From Eubacteriales bacterium (GTDB lineage Bacteria > Bacillota > Clostridia > Monoglobales > Firm-18): DNA of 47,749 nucleotides. The stretch is taken from NCBI GenBank assembly GCA_028697835.1, contig JAQVDK010000004.1, positions 1-47,749 of the forward strand, in the 5' to 3' direction. A model generated the notes under the pieces. The model saw only the letters and a list, made by a program, of their open reading frames with translations, was not told the DNA's origin and made no database searches. Below, one piece after another: positions 25,537-34,369 of the stretch (positions are counted from its first letter, which is position 1; every line of letters starts with the position of its first letter). A program made the position numbers and the translations under genes.

Positions 25537-25995
25537 ATGAGCAATGAATACATAAACAACTTTATTAAATCTTTTAAAGCAGTTATGGAATCTTTTGGAA
25601 TAAGTGTTGAAAATAAAGAGATTACAGTTCGCAAATCGCCATATCCTGCAGATGCTACTATTGTAGTAATCGGTGTTACGGGCAAGCTGCACGGTCAAGC
25701 GATTATTAGCATGAACGAGTCAACAGCTTGTCAAATAGCTTCCACCATGATGGGAGGATTACCCGCCCAAATGGACGAAACCACAAAAAGTGCTATTGCA
25801 GAGCTGTCTAACATGATTGTTGGAAATGCAGCGACCTTGCTTTCACAGCAAGGGCTTATGATAGATATAACACCACCATCTGTGCTGACAGGCAATAACA
25901 TTTTAATATCTACGAATTTCACCAGCGTCAGTGTGCCTTTTGTAATGGACGGCGTTGAAGCTATTGAGTTTTCACTTAGCGCAAAGGAAATTTAA
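25537..25995 (+). CDS. cheX: CheY-P phosphatase CheX
   Basis: CheC-family phosphatase of 152 residues with a single active site, here intact: E89 and N92 in AIAELSNMIVGNAATLL. The N-terminal strand order and GKLHGQAIISMN fit CheX. As FliY has damaged phosphatase sites and no CheC or CheZ is in the window, this is the best candidate for CheY-P removal. ATG with GAGGAGAAG upstream. Confidence 0.92.
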   Translation: MSNEYINNFIKSFKAVMESFGISVENKEITVRKSPYPADATIVVIGVTGKLHGQAIISMNESTACQIASTMMGGLPAQMDETTKSAIAELSNMIVGNAATLLSQQGLMIDITPPSVLTGNNILISTNFTSVSVPFVMDGVEAIEFSLSAKEI

Positions 25996-26046
25996 GAGCC
26001 GTTTATTCTGTTGCAAGCAGTAAAACATGAAAGGTGGGGTGACAAA

Positions 26047-28680
26047 GTGAAACATATCGTTAAAATACAAATATATGCACTTGTTTTATGCTTGTTTATC
26101 GGTATTTTCCCTTTTGAAGCTTTTGCTGCGGCAAATTTCGGGTATTATTCTTCGAATCCGAAGAATAATGCCAAGGATGTAAATCCAAATTTGGATGAGA
26201 TAACAATAACTTTTTCCTATGAAATTGACTGGAGTGGGCAAGGCTTTCAAGATGAAGTTATTTTAATGAGCAGGGAAGGCAAGGTTGTTCCAACCCGGGC
26301 GGACATTTCAGGGAAAAATCTTGTAGTTACGATAGATAAGGCTCTTGAATCTTACACTACCTACACTTTAAGCGTGCCTGCAGGAATACTCAAAAAGGCA
26401 GGTGGTGACTTGTCAACCGGCGTAAACACGCCTATAACGATTCAATTTACAACAAAGAAAACAACTTTTTCCTATTCAAGTACAACACCGAGGAATAGGG
26501 CAACCAATGTTTCGTACACAACTCAATATGTGACAATTTCATTTCATGACAATGTTTCTATAAGGGATGAAGCGCTTTTTGACACTATTGCCGTAAAAGA
26601 CCAACTAAATAAAATTGTAAGTGATTCCTGCGTTGCTGTAAATAATTACATCAGGCTTAAAGTTGCAGGAAATCTACAGCCCTATAAAACCTATATGGTG
26701 GAGATTCCTGAAGGGGCAATAAGCGCCCCCGGCAAAGGCTCGGATTCATCTTATGAATTTTATAATGAGCATATTAGCATTTGGTTTACCACCGAAACGG
26801 ACCGAACCGCCCTAACCTTGCTGAATTACTCGAGCGGAAGCAGGGTTATCGACCCGAATGCCACTATTGTGCTAAAATTCAACAAGCCTATTTATTTAGG
26901 CGAAGGCGCAAACCAAATATCCCTTAAAACTACAAACGGGCAGGAAGTTCCCATTTTGCTTACCATATCCCCCAGCGAAGACGAGCTTTTGGTAGAGCCT
27001 AAAAATATTTTAAGCAACAAGACCACCTATAAGCTTTACCTGCCCAGAAATGCGGTGCACGACTCGTCGCTGAATAATTTAAGAAGCAACTATACACTGA
27101 CTTATACCACAGGGATAAATTTGGACCCTCCTATGATGGTAACTTCCGACATTGTCGATGGCGACACGGATATTCCCATAGGAAAAGACGAAATATGCAT
27201 AACTTTCGACAAAAATATTAAATATTCGACGCGCTATGCCGATATAAAATTAGAGGGTTTAGGCAAAATTATAGGAATCAAAAAAACAATTTCGGACAAC
27301 GTGCTTAAAATTGGAATTAACAATGTTTTAGAGGCGGGAACAAATTACACACTCACAATTCCTGCCCAAAGCATAAAGGATTTGGAAAACAAGGATTTAA
27401 ACGAAGAAATTGTAATAAATTTCACCACCAAGTTTGCAAACCCCAACACCAAAACACAGGTGATTCAAAAAAGCACTCAAATCAGCGATGTGGAAATACC
27501 TGCAGGAACCGAGTTTGAGGATGTTATATATTATATTCTGCCCAAGCAGGTGGAAGTTACGCTGTCCGACAAAACAACCGAGTGGCTTGATGTAAAGTGG
27601 GATGAGACAGATTCTAAGTATGACCCTAAGAAAGTAGGTTCTTACACATTAAAGGGCAAAATCGAGGCAAGAGACTGGATTGTAAACACAAGGAACATCC
27701 AGGCAACTGCCAAGGTAACGGTTAAAGACATGAGCGTTCCCAATTGGCCTTCAAACGCCAGCATATCTTATGACAACAGGACACATAATTCCGCACGTCT
27801 TTTGTGGACCGAAGCCCAAGATGACTCTGCCATAAAAGAATATGTCATTGAAGCATTTGCAGCTTCTGCACCTCAAAGGACGGTTAGAGTCCCGGTCGCA
27901 AGGGCGGTTAGAATGTCCAACAATCCATCGGATAGAAACTATAACACACTATCTTACAATATTACGGGGCTGCAGCCCTCCACAAGATATAATATAAGGA
28001 TAACTGCAATAGATTCTCAAAACAAAATGACACAAACCTCTTTAACAACAAGCTTTACTACAACTGCCAGAGCAAGCACCTCCACATCCGGCAGCAAAAG
28101 CAGCCAAAACAGGTCAAATCGTCCGTCTGATTCCTTACCCGATGTTTATTTTGATGACTTGGTAGGTTATTCGTGGGCGGAGCCGGCTATATATGACCTT
28201 GTTGAAAGAAATGTGATAAATGGAACGTCCAGCAGGACCTTTTCACCCGGAGAAATGATAACAAGGGCAGACCTTGTGGTTATTTTGGTTCGTGCGCTTG
28301 ACTTAAGGGCTTCTATAATGCAAGAGCCTTTCAACGATGTTCCAAAATCTACGTATTATTATACAAGTGTTATGATAGCAAAAGAGCTTGGCATTATTAA
28401 AGGGGACTTGAAAGGTGATTTCTTCCCGGAACAGCCCATTACAAGGGAAGATATATTCGTTATTGTAAAGAGGGCCCTTGACGTAGCCGAAATTCCGTTG
28501 GCAAACCGTGGCTATGACGCCCAAAGGTATTACGATTATTATACTGTTGCGGATTACGCAAAGCAGGCGGTGGGCGATTTGGTTGCCGCCGGCTTGGTAA
28601 AGGGCAGCGGGAGCTTTTTATATCCTAAAAACTATGCAACCAGAGCGGAAGCTGCGGTGCTTGTGTCACAAATCTATTAA
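26047..28680 (+). CDS. Secreted Ig-like/fibronectin/S-layer-homology surface protein
   Basis: An 877-residue exported protein inserted between cheX and motA. A signal peptide (1-28, ending EAFAA) is followed by four Big_5-type Ig-like domains (about 30-137, 138-250, 252-356, 358-462), each with the ITFSYEI- and IVLKFNKPI-like strand and a closing FTT motif; another Ig-like domain (478-560); a fibronectin type III domain (565-673); a Ser/Thr/Asn linker; and three SLH repeats (698-753, 758-813, 827-877) that should bind secondary wall polymer. GTG start with AAAGGTGGGG upstream. It is not part of the usual fla/che set. Function unknown; adhesion, or a cell-wall collar or scaffold linked to the motor, are guesses. 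Confidence 0.88.
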   Translation: MKHIVKIQIYALVLCLFIGIFPFEAFAAANFGYYSSNPKNNAKDVNPNLDEITITFSYEIDWSGQGFQDEVILMSREGKVVPTRADISGKNLVVTIDKALESYTTYTLSVPAGILKKAGGDLSTGVNTPITIQFTTKKTTFSYSSTTPRNRATNVSYTTQYVTISFHDNVSIRDEALFDTIAVKDQLNKIVSDSCVAVNNYIRLKVAGNLQPYKTYMVEIPEGAISAPGKGSDSSYEFYNEHISIWFTTETDRTALTLLNYSSGSRVIDPNATIVLKFNKPIYLGEGANQISLKTTNGQEVPILLTISPSEDELLVEPKNILSNKTTYKLYLPRNAVHDSSLNNLRSNYTLTYTTGINLDPPMMVTSDIVDGDTDIPIGKDEICITFDKNIKYSTRYADIKLEGLGKIIGIKKTISDNVLKIGINNVLEAGTNYTLTIPAQSIKDLENKDLNEEIVINFTTKFANPNTKTQVIQKSTQISDVEIPAGTEFEDVIYYILPKQVEVTLSDKTTEWLDVKWDETDSKYDPKKVGSYTLKGKIEARDWIVNTRNIQATAKVTVKDMSVPNWPSNASISYDNRTHNSARLLWTEAQDDSAIKEYVIEAFAASAPQRTVRVPVARAVRMSNNPSDRNYNTLSYNITGLQPSTRYNIRITAIDSQNKMTQTSLTTSFTTTARASTSTSGSKSSQNRSNRPSDSLPDVYFDDLVGYSWAEPAIYDLVERNVINGTSSRTFSPGEMITRADLVVILVRALDLRASIMQEPFNDVPKSTYYYTSVMIAKELGIIKGDLKGDFFPEQPITREDIFVIVKRALDVAEIPLANRGYDAQRYYDYYTVADYAKQAVGDLVAAGLVKGSGSFLYPKNYATRAEAAVLVSQIY
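27219..27245 (+). promoter_or_regulatory. Exact sigma-28 consensus inside the SLH gene
   Basis: TAAA (27219-27222), a 15-bp spacer, then GCCGATAT (27238-27245), an exact match to the sigma-D/sigma-28 promoter consensus. A Spo0A-box match (TTCGACAAA, 27205-27213) lies just upstream. It lies in coding DNA about 1.4 kb before motA, so it may be fortuitous or may drive motAB and the che genes. Confidence 0.4.
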
Positions 28681-28709
28681 TTTGGCAGTGCAATACAGGA
28701 GGGGATAAT

Positions 28710-29489
28710 TTGAAAAGGACAGCATATGTAGGTTTTATAATAGGGATGGTTTTTACAATATACGGAATATTTAACGGCGGCTCAATGATGAATTTTTACG
28801 ACGTCCCTTCTTTATACATTGTTTTTGGCGGCACTCTTGGTGCTGTTATTATGGGAAGCTCGCCCGGAAGCATCAAAAATTTTTTCAAGGTACTTAAAAT
28901 TGCCTTTTCTGCAAGAAAAGAAGATGGCACTGAAGTTATAACGAAAATAATTGAGCTGTCCTTAGTTGCAAGAAGGGATGGTTTGCTTGCATTGGAAAAT
29001 GAGTCGGAAGCATTAACCGATGAGTTTTTCAAAAAAGGAGTACAGCTTGCTGTTGACGGAATGGCCAGCGAAGTGATAAGAGATGTTATGTATGCGGAAA
29101 TAGATGCAATGGAGCAAAGACATAAAGATAACAGAAGTCTTTTTGACTTGGGGGCAAACATAGCCCCTGCATTTGGTATGATTGGAACGCTTATTGGGCT
29201 TATTAATATGCTTCAACACCTGACATCGCCCGAAGATATAGGCCCCCAAATGTCAATAGCCCTTGTCACAACTTTTTATGGCTCCATGCTTTCAAACCTT
29301 TTTTTCATTCCAATATCTAAAAAGCTAAAAGCTAAAACAGACGAAGAAATAAAGATAAGAGAAATTATAATAGAAGGCGTTATTTCTATTCAATCAGGCG
29401 AGAATACAAGATTTACGGAACAGAAGCTGATATCATATCTTACTCCTAAGGAAAGAGAAGCACTAAAAAGGAGAAAAGAAAATGAGTAG
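28710..29489 (+). CDS. motA: Flagellar stator protein MotA
   Basis: Ion-channel stator subunit, 259 residues, with four membrane segments (about 4-22, 31-50, 150-172, 185-207) and the large charged cytoplasmic loop between the second and third. NIAPAFGMIGTLIGLINML is the typical third helix. TTG start with AGGAGGGG upstream. It overlaps motB by 8 nt. Confidence 0.95.
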   Translation: MKRTAYVGFIIGMVFTIYGIFNGGSMMNFYDVPSLYIVFGGTLGAVIMGSSPGSIKNFFKVLKIAFSARKEDGTEVITKIIELSLVARRDGLLALENESEALTDEFFKKGVQLAVDGMASEVIRDVMYAEIDAMEQRHKDNRSLFDLGANIAPAFGMIGTLIGLINMLQHLTSPEDIGPQMSIALVTTFYGSMLSNLFFIPISKKLKAKTDEEIKIREIIIEGVISIQSGENTRFTEQKLISYLTPKEREALKRRKENE

Positions 29490-30201
29490 AAGAAGACGTC
29501 GAGACGAAGAAACGTCCCAAGGAACCTGGCTTAATACGTACGCAGATTTGGTTACGCTTCTTATGTGCTTTTTTGTTCTTTTATTCTCTATGTCAACGAT
29601 TGATAACAGAAAGTTTAAAAAAATGCTTATGTCCTTTGCTTCTTCAAATGTTATAATCGAGGACCTGGCAAGCGATGGAGGTGTCCTTCCGGATGATGTG
29701 GGAATATTCGAGGGTGGCTACACTCGCGAGGAAGAGGAAAGATTTGAGCAAATATCCGAGGAGCTTAAGCAATTTGTAGAAGAAAACAATCTTCAGGGGA
29801 ATGTTTCGGTTTATAAAGAATATGAAGGTGTTTTGATTCGCTTTGATGATAGCATTTTATTTGACAAGGGCAGCGCACAATTAAAAGGAAACGCGCTAAA
29901 AATTCTAATGGATATGGCAGGTCTGCTCCACAGCTATGAAAGGGTTATAAGGGTTGAAGGGCATACGGATAACGACCCTATAAACACCGCAGTTTATCCG
30001 AGCAACTGGGAGCTTTCAACAGCAAGGGCGGTAAACGTTGTTAAATATCTTATATCGCAGGTGCCGGAAGAAATCAGGATAAGGCCGGAGTTTATGCAGG
30101 CCGCAGGATATGGAGAGTATTATCCTTTGGTGGAAAACACCACCGAAGAAAACAAGACTAAAAACAGAAGAATTGAAATCGTTATCCTAAAAAACAAATA
30201 A
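29482..30201 (+). CDS. motB: Flagellar stator protein MotB
   Basis: Peptidoglycan-anchored stator subunit, 239 residues. The basic N-terminus leads into the membrane helix with the essential Asp22 (TYADLVTLLMCFFVLLFSMS), then a linker and the OmpA-type domain (VEGHTDNDPIN, HTDNDP at 161-166, WELSTARAVNVVKYL). Whether it uses protons or sodium cannot be read safely from the sequence. ATG with AAAGGAG in the end of motA. Confidence 0.95.
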   Translation: MSRRRRRDEETSQGTWLNTYADLVTLLMCFFVLLFSMSTIDNRKFKKMLMSFASSNVIIEDLASDGGVLPDDVGIFEGGYTREEEERFEQISEELKQFVEENNLQGNVSVYKEYEGVLIRFDDSILFDKGSAQLKGNALKILMDMAGLLHSYERVIRVEGHTDNDPINTAVYPSNWELSTARAVNVVKYLISQVPEEIRIRPEFMQAAGYGEYYPLVENTTEENKTKNRRIEIVILKNK

Positions 30202-30236
30202 TACAGGTCTTATATGCAGTTATAGGAGATTGAAAA

Positions 30237-30722
30237 ATGGGAGATATTTTGGAAAGTACTGCTTTTAATCCGGAAGAGACCGCAAACGACAGGTTTGCTG
30301 TGTTTGAGATTTATGGAAAATATTATGGCATTGATGAAAAAAACATGCAGGAGATTATAACAGAAGCAAAAATTACAAAGGTTCCCGACAATCCGGATTA
30401 TGTTTTGGGAATAGTTAATTTCCGCAGGGAAATAATAACCGTTATTGATTTGCATATGCTAACGGGAAAACATAAAGGCGTGGCACCTTCTTTAAGGTGT
30501 ATCATAGTTGCAAATGTAAACGGCTTGACGGTTGGATTTGCCGCAGACAATATAGTAAGTCTTGCTCGCATAGATAAAATCGAGCGCAAAAAGAAAGACA
30601 TGGCATTTGTTAAAGGAAGCGGCAAGATAAACGAAAAATCAGTGCTTTTGATTGATTGTGACAAGCTGGAGTTATGTAATTTGCAAAAAAATAATAACAA
30701 AAGAAAGAGTAGTGCACCATGA
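30237..30722 (+). CDS. cheW: CheW-like coupling protein, divergent
   Basis: A 161-residue CheW domain that should link receptors to CheA. The usual N-L-R-G segment reads N61-F-R-R64-E-I-I-T-V-I-D: the critical Arg is kept, but the following Gly is Arg and the Pro before V-I-D is Thr. The other cheW at 33858 is canonical, so this copy may have a specialised role. ATG with TAGGAG upstream; the end overlaps cheB by 4 nt. Confidence 0.88.
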   Translation: MGDILESTAFNPEETANDRFAVFEIYGKYYGIDEKNMQEIITEAKITKVPDNPDYVLGIVNFRREIITVIDLHMLTGKHKGVAPSLRCIIVANVNGLTVGFAADNIVSLARIDKIERKKKDMAFVKGSGKINEKSVLLIDCDKLELCNLQKNNNKRKSSAP

Positions 30723-31738
30723 AAAAAGACGGAAAAATAAAAGTACTGATTGTTGATGATTCGCTTACCTTCAGGGAAGCTTTATATATTGGTTTGTCAA
30801 GCAACCCTAACATAGAAGTGGTTGCAACGGCGGAAGATGCCTTTGATGCAAGGGATAAAATAATCAAATACAAGCCCGATGTGATGACATGCGATGTGCA
30901 AATGCCCAAGCTAAACGGGATTGATTTTATTAAAATGCTAATGCCTCAATACCCTATTCCAACCATCGTTGTAAGCACCATCAGCGATGTAATGCTTGAT
31001 GCCATGCTTGCGGGAGCGGTGGATTTCGTAGTAAAGCCTTCCACTTATTCAAAGGAAAATTTAATTGTATTTTACGAAGAGCTTGTATCAAAAATATTTA
31101 TTGCAGCAGACTCGAAGGTGGTAAGGCACACTCCAGGCAGTTTGGAGGATACATCAAAAGAATATACCGAAGGTAAAATCGACATAATAGCCATAGGAGC
31201 ATCAACAGGGGGAACAGAAGCAATAGACATTGTCCTTTCCGGGCTGCCAAAGCAAATCCCGGGAGTGGTCATTGTCCAGCATATTCCAAAGGGATATTCG
31301 CAGATGTTTGCAGACAGGCTGAACGACAGCCTGCCTTTGGATGTAAAAGAGGCCCAGGACGGGGATTTGATAAAGCCGGGAAGTGTGCTTATTGCCCCCG
31401 GGGACAAGCATATGGCCGTTTTTAAAAGCCCGGAAGGCTATCGTGTAAAATGCTATAAAGGTGAAAAGATAAACTGGCATTGCCCTTCGGTTGATGTATT
31501 GTTCGATTCTGTTTCCATGGCCGCAAAGGACAGGGCAATAGGGGTTATTTTAACAGGAATGGGAAATGACGGGGCAAACGGGCTTTTGAAGATGAGGGCA
31601 AATGGCGCCCACACAATCGGGCAGGACGAACACTCATCCGTTGTTTACGGAATGCCAAAGGTGGCGTATGAGATAGGCGCAGTGGAAGTTCAAGCACCTC
31701 TTTTGAACATATCGAAGGAGATTTTAAAAATAATATAG
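30719..31738 (+). CDS. cheB: Chemotaxis methylesterase/deamidase CheB
   Basis: Removes receptor methyl groups in adaptation; 339 residues. Receiver domain with D59 (MTCDVQMPKLNG), a linker (about 130-150), and the methylesterase domain with the triad S162 (GASTGG), H188 (QHIPKGY) and D284 (GMGNDG). ATG overlapping the end of the divergent cheW. Confidence 0.96.
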   Translation: MKKDGKIKVLIVDDSLTFREALYIGLSSNPNIEVVATAEDAFDARDKIIKYKPDVMTCDVQMPKLNGIDFIKMLMPQYPIPTIVVSTISDVMLDAMLAGAVDFVVKPSTYSKENLIVFYEELVSKIFIAADSKVVRHTPGSLEDTSKEYTEGKIDIIAIGASTGGTEAIDIVLSGLPKQIPGVVIVQHIPKGYSQMFADRLNDSLPLDVKEAQDGDLIKPGSVLIAPGDKHMAVFKSPEGYRVKCYKGEKINWHCPSVDVLFDSVSMAAKDRAIGVILTGMGNDGANGLLKMRANGAHTIGQDEHSSVVYGMPKVAYEIGAVEVQAPLLNISKEILKII

Positions 31739-31781
31739 CCTTTCAAATAAAAAGCTTTGACTTTGATAGGGGACGAGAGCA

Positions 31782-33833
31782 ATGTCTGATATTGATAACA
31801 CAAATGAATATTTGTTGGAAGTTTTTATAATCGAAACAAGCCAGCTTTTAGAACAGTTGGAGGGGCTTTTGCTGGGCTCTGAAAAAGAGGGCAAGCTCCA
31901 AAGCTATGCGATTGAGGAAACTTTTAGGATAATGCATACAATAAAAGGCTCGGCTGCAATGATGTCGCTTGACAATATAAGCCGTGTATCCCATGTTGTT
32001 GAGGACCTTTTTGATTTTGCAAGAAACAACCCAAATCGTGATTATAGCGATATTTATAATGTTGTTTTATCCTCAATCGACTTTATAAAATATGAAGTAA
32101 GCAAGCTTGAAAACAAAGCTCCTGCCGATGGAAATCCGTCAGGGCTTATTGAGGAGATTTCAAAGCTTTTAAATGCATATACGCAATCGAATGATGATGC
32201 AAGCAGTGATAATCAAAGCGGCAAAAATGAAAGCTATCTTAAGGTTGAAACAACGGCGCAAATTTCCGACGAAGGGGCAACAAGGTATCATGCAAAAGTC
32301 TTTTTTGAAGAAGGCTGCGGCATGGAAAACCTTCGTGCATTTGCAATTGTCTATAGCCTGAAGGATGTTTGCGACGAGCTTTATCATCGTCCTGCTGATA
32401 TTGCAGATAATAGCGATAGCGCAGAGTATATAATAAAAAACGGCTTTGAAATGTATTTTAGGACCGACAAAAGCGAAGAAGAAGTGGCAAAGCTGCTTGA
32501 AAACTCATTGTTTGTAGAGAGCTTTACGTTAAACATAGTAGAAAGCTATGAAGATGAGGTGTCCAACAAGCCAAATCCAGACGGCACCGAAGGTAAGGAA
32601 GAATCCAAAAAGCAAGACCACCAGGAACTGGAAATGAGCGGCTTGGCATGCAGCCTTCAGCCCAGCTATATAAACGTAGATATAAAAAAGCTTGACAGGC
32701 TTTTGGATTTGGTAGGGGAAATTATTATTGCAGAATCTGCGGTAACCAAGCATCCTGCACTGAAAGACTTGAAAAATTTAGACCTTGACAAATCCGTCGA
32801 ACGCCTTGCAAGATTGATTTCCGAACTGCAAGACAGCGTTATGTCCATTCGTACGGTGCCTCTTAGTTCTACGCTTTCAAAAATGCAGCGTATTGTAAGG
32901 GACATGGCGAAAAAGCTGTCGAAAGAAGCGGAATTGGTAATACAAGGCGGGGATACCGAAGTAGATAAAAACATTGTGGCCAACATTTCAGAAACCCTGA
33001 TACATATTGTAAGAAACTCTATGGACCATGGAATAGAGCCTCCTGCTGTGAGGGCAGAGAAAGGCAAGAGTGAAAAAGGAACTATAACCATTTCCGCCGG
33101 ATATGACGGAGGAGAAGTTTTTATCACCGTTACAGATGACGGAGCGGGTCTTGACAAGCAAAAAATCATTGATAAGGCCCAAAAAAGCGGGATTTACCAA
33201 TCCCTTGGCAAAAGTCCCACCGACAGGGATATATATGGGCTTATAATGCACCCGGGATTTTCCACCAAGAAAGAGATAAGCGAATATTCCGGAAGAGGCG
33301 TGGGCATGGACGTGGTAAAAACCAATGTAGAAAAGGTTGGCGGCAGGATATTTATCGAAAGTACGAAGGATAAGGGAATGACTGTGTTTATTAAAATACC
33401 CTTGACGCTTGCAATAATAGATGGAATAAACATATCCGTAGCGGAGACGGTGTTTACAATACCCTCCGGCTCAATCCGCGAGTTCTTTAAAATTCGTGAT
33501 ATCAACATAATAAGCGACAACGACGGCAACGAAATGACGGTTATAAGGGATAAATGCTATCCAATACTAAGGCTAAGCAGCTATTTTGACCTTAAGTCCA
33601 ATTTAAGCGACGCTGATGAGCAAATAGTTGTTTTGGCTGAAATGGACGACAGGCACATATGTCTTGTGGGAGATGCGTTTTTGGGTGAACAGCAGGTAGT
33701 TGTCAAAAGCCTTCCGTACTATCTTGTCCAATATGGTATAAATGAACTGGGCATAAGTGGATGCAGCATTTTGGGCAATGGTGCAATAAGCCTTATTTTG
33801 GATGTAAAAGAGATAATGGACAAATTTTTATAA
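31782..33833 (+). CDS. cheA: Chemotaxis histidine kinase CheA
   Basis: Receptor-controlled kinase of 683 residues. HPt domain with phosphorylated H52 (IMHTIKGSA); one P2-like region (about 150-260) that binds CheY/CheB; dimerisation helices (about 300-370); ATPase domain with HIVRNSMDHGIE, DDGAGL, HPGFST and GRGVGMDVV; and a C-terminal CheW-like domain (about 545-683). GGGGACGAGAG precedes the ATG. Confidence 0.97.
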   Translation: MSDIDNTNEYLLEVFIIETSQLLEQLEGLLLGSEKEGKLQSYAIEETFRIMHTIKGSAAMMSLDNISRVSHVVEDLFDFARNNPNRDYSDIYNVVLSSIDFIKYEVSKLENKAPADGNPSGLIEEISKLLNAYTQSNDDASSDNQSGKNESYLKVETTAQISDEGATRYHAKVFFEEGCGMENLRAFAIVYSLKDVCDELYHRPADIADNSDSAEYIIKNGFEMYFRTDKSEEEVAKLLENSLFVESFTLNIVESYEDEVSNKPNPDGTEGKEESKKQDHQELEMSGLACSLQPSYINVDIKKLDRLLDLVGEIIIAESAVTKHPALKDLKNLDLDKSVERLARLISELQDSVMSIRTVPLSSTLSKMQRIVRDMAKKLSKEAELVIQGGDTEVDKNIVANISETLIHIVRNSMDHGIEPPAVRAEKGKSEKGTITISAGYDGGEVFITVTDDGAGLDKQKIIDKAQKSGIYQSLGKSPTDRDIYGLIMHPGFSTKKEISEYSGRGVGMDVVKTNVEKVGGRIFIESTKDKGMTVFIKIPLTLAIIDGINISVAETVFTIPSGSIREFFKIRDINIISDNDGNEMTVIRDKCYPILRLSSYFDLKSNLSDADEQIVVLAEMDDRHICLVGDAFLGEQQVVVKSLPYYLVQYGINELGISGCSILGNGAISLILDVKEIMDKFL

Positions 33834-33857
33834 TAAATAAAAGGAGCGCTAAGTAAC

Positions 33858-34367
33858 ATGGGAGTATTTTCAGACAGTCCTTCAAACCAAATGCAGGACA
33901 GTGAAGCAAACAGATACTTAATCTTTTCATTGGGAGAAGAAAAATATGGCGTTGAGATTAAGGCTGTTTCGGAAATTATTGGAATGCATCCTATAACTAA
34001 AATGCCAAAAATGCCTGACTTTATCAAAGGAATCATCAATTTGAGGGGAAAGACAATACCGGTTATAGATGTGCGCATAAGGTTTGGAAAACAACCGAAG
34101 GATTATAGCGACCGGACAACCATTGTTGTAGTCCATATGAACGAAATGCAGGTGGGCCTTATTGTTGACAGTGCGCATGACATAATGCACATAGACGATG
34201 AATTTCTTTTGCCCCCGCCTGATTTTAAAACAGGTTTCCTAAACAGGTTTATAAATAAAATTGGTATGTTGGACGAGAATATGTACCTTTTGATTGATTG
34301 CGACAAGCTTTTAAGAAATGAAGATATAGAATCAATAAAAACAATAAACCAATGGGAGATGAGCTAA
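33858..34367 (+). CDS. cheW: Chemotaxis coupling protein CheW
   Basis: Canonical CheW, 169 residues, linking receptor tips to CheA. The [13 protein letters not shown] motif is intact, as are [13 protein letters not shown] and the C-terminal [12 protein letters not shown] with AAAGGAG upstream. The stop is 2 nt before the MCP start. Confidence 0.95.
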   Translation: MGVFSDSPSNQMQDSEANRYLIFSLGEEKYGVEIKAVSEIIGMHPITKMPKMPDFIKGIINLRGKTIPVIDVRIRFGKQPKDYSDRTTIVVVHMNEMQVGLIVDSAHDIMHIDDEFLLPPPDFKTGFLNRFINKIGMLDENMYLLIDCDKLLRNEDIESIKTINQWEMS

Positions 34368-34369
34368 TT

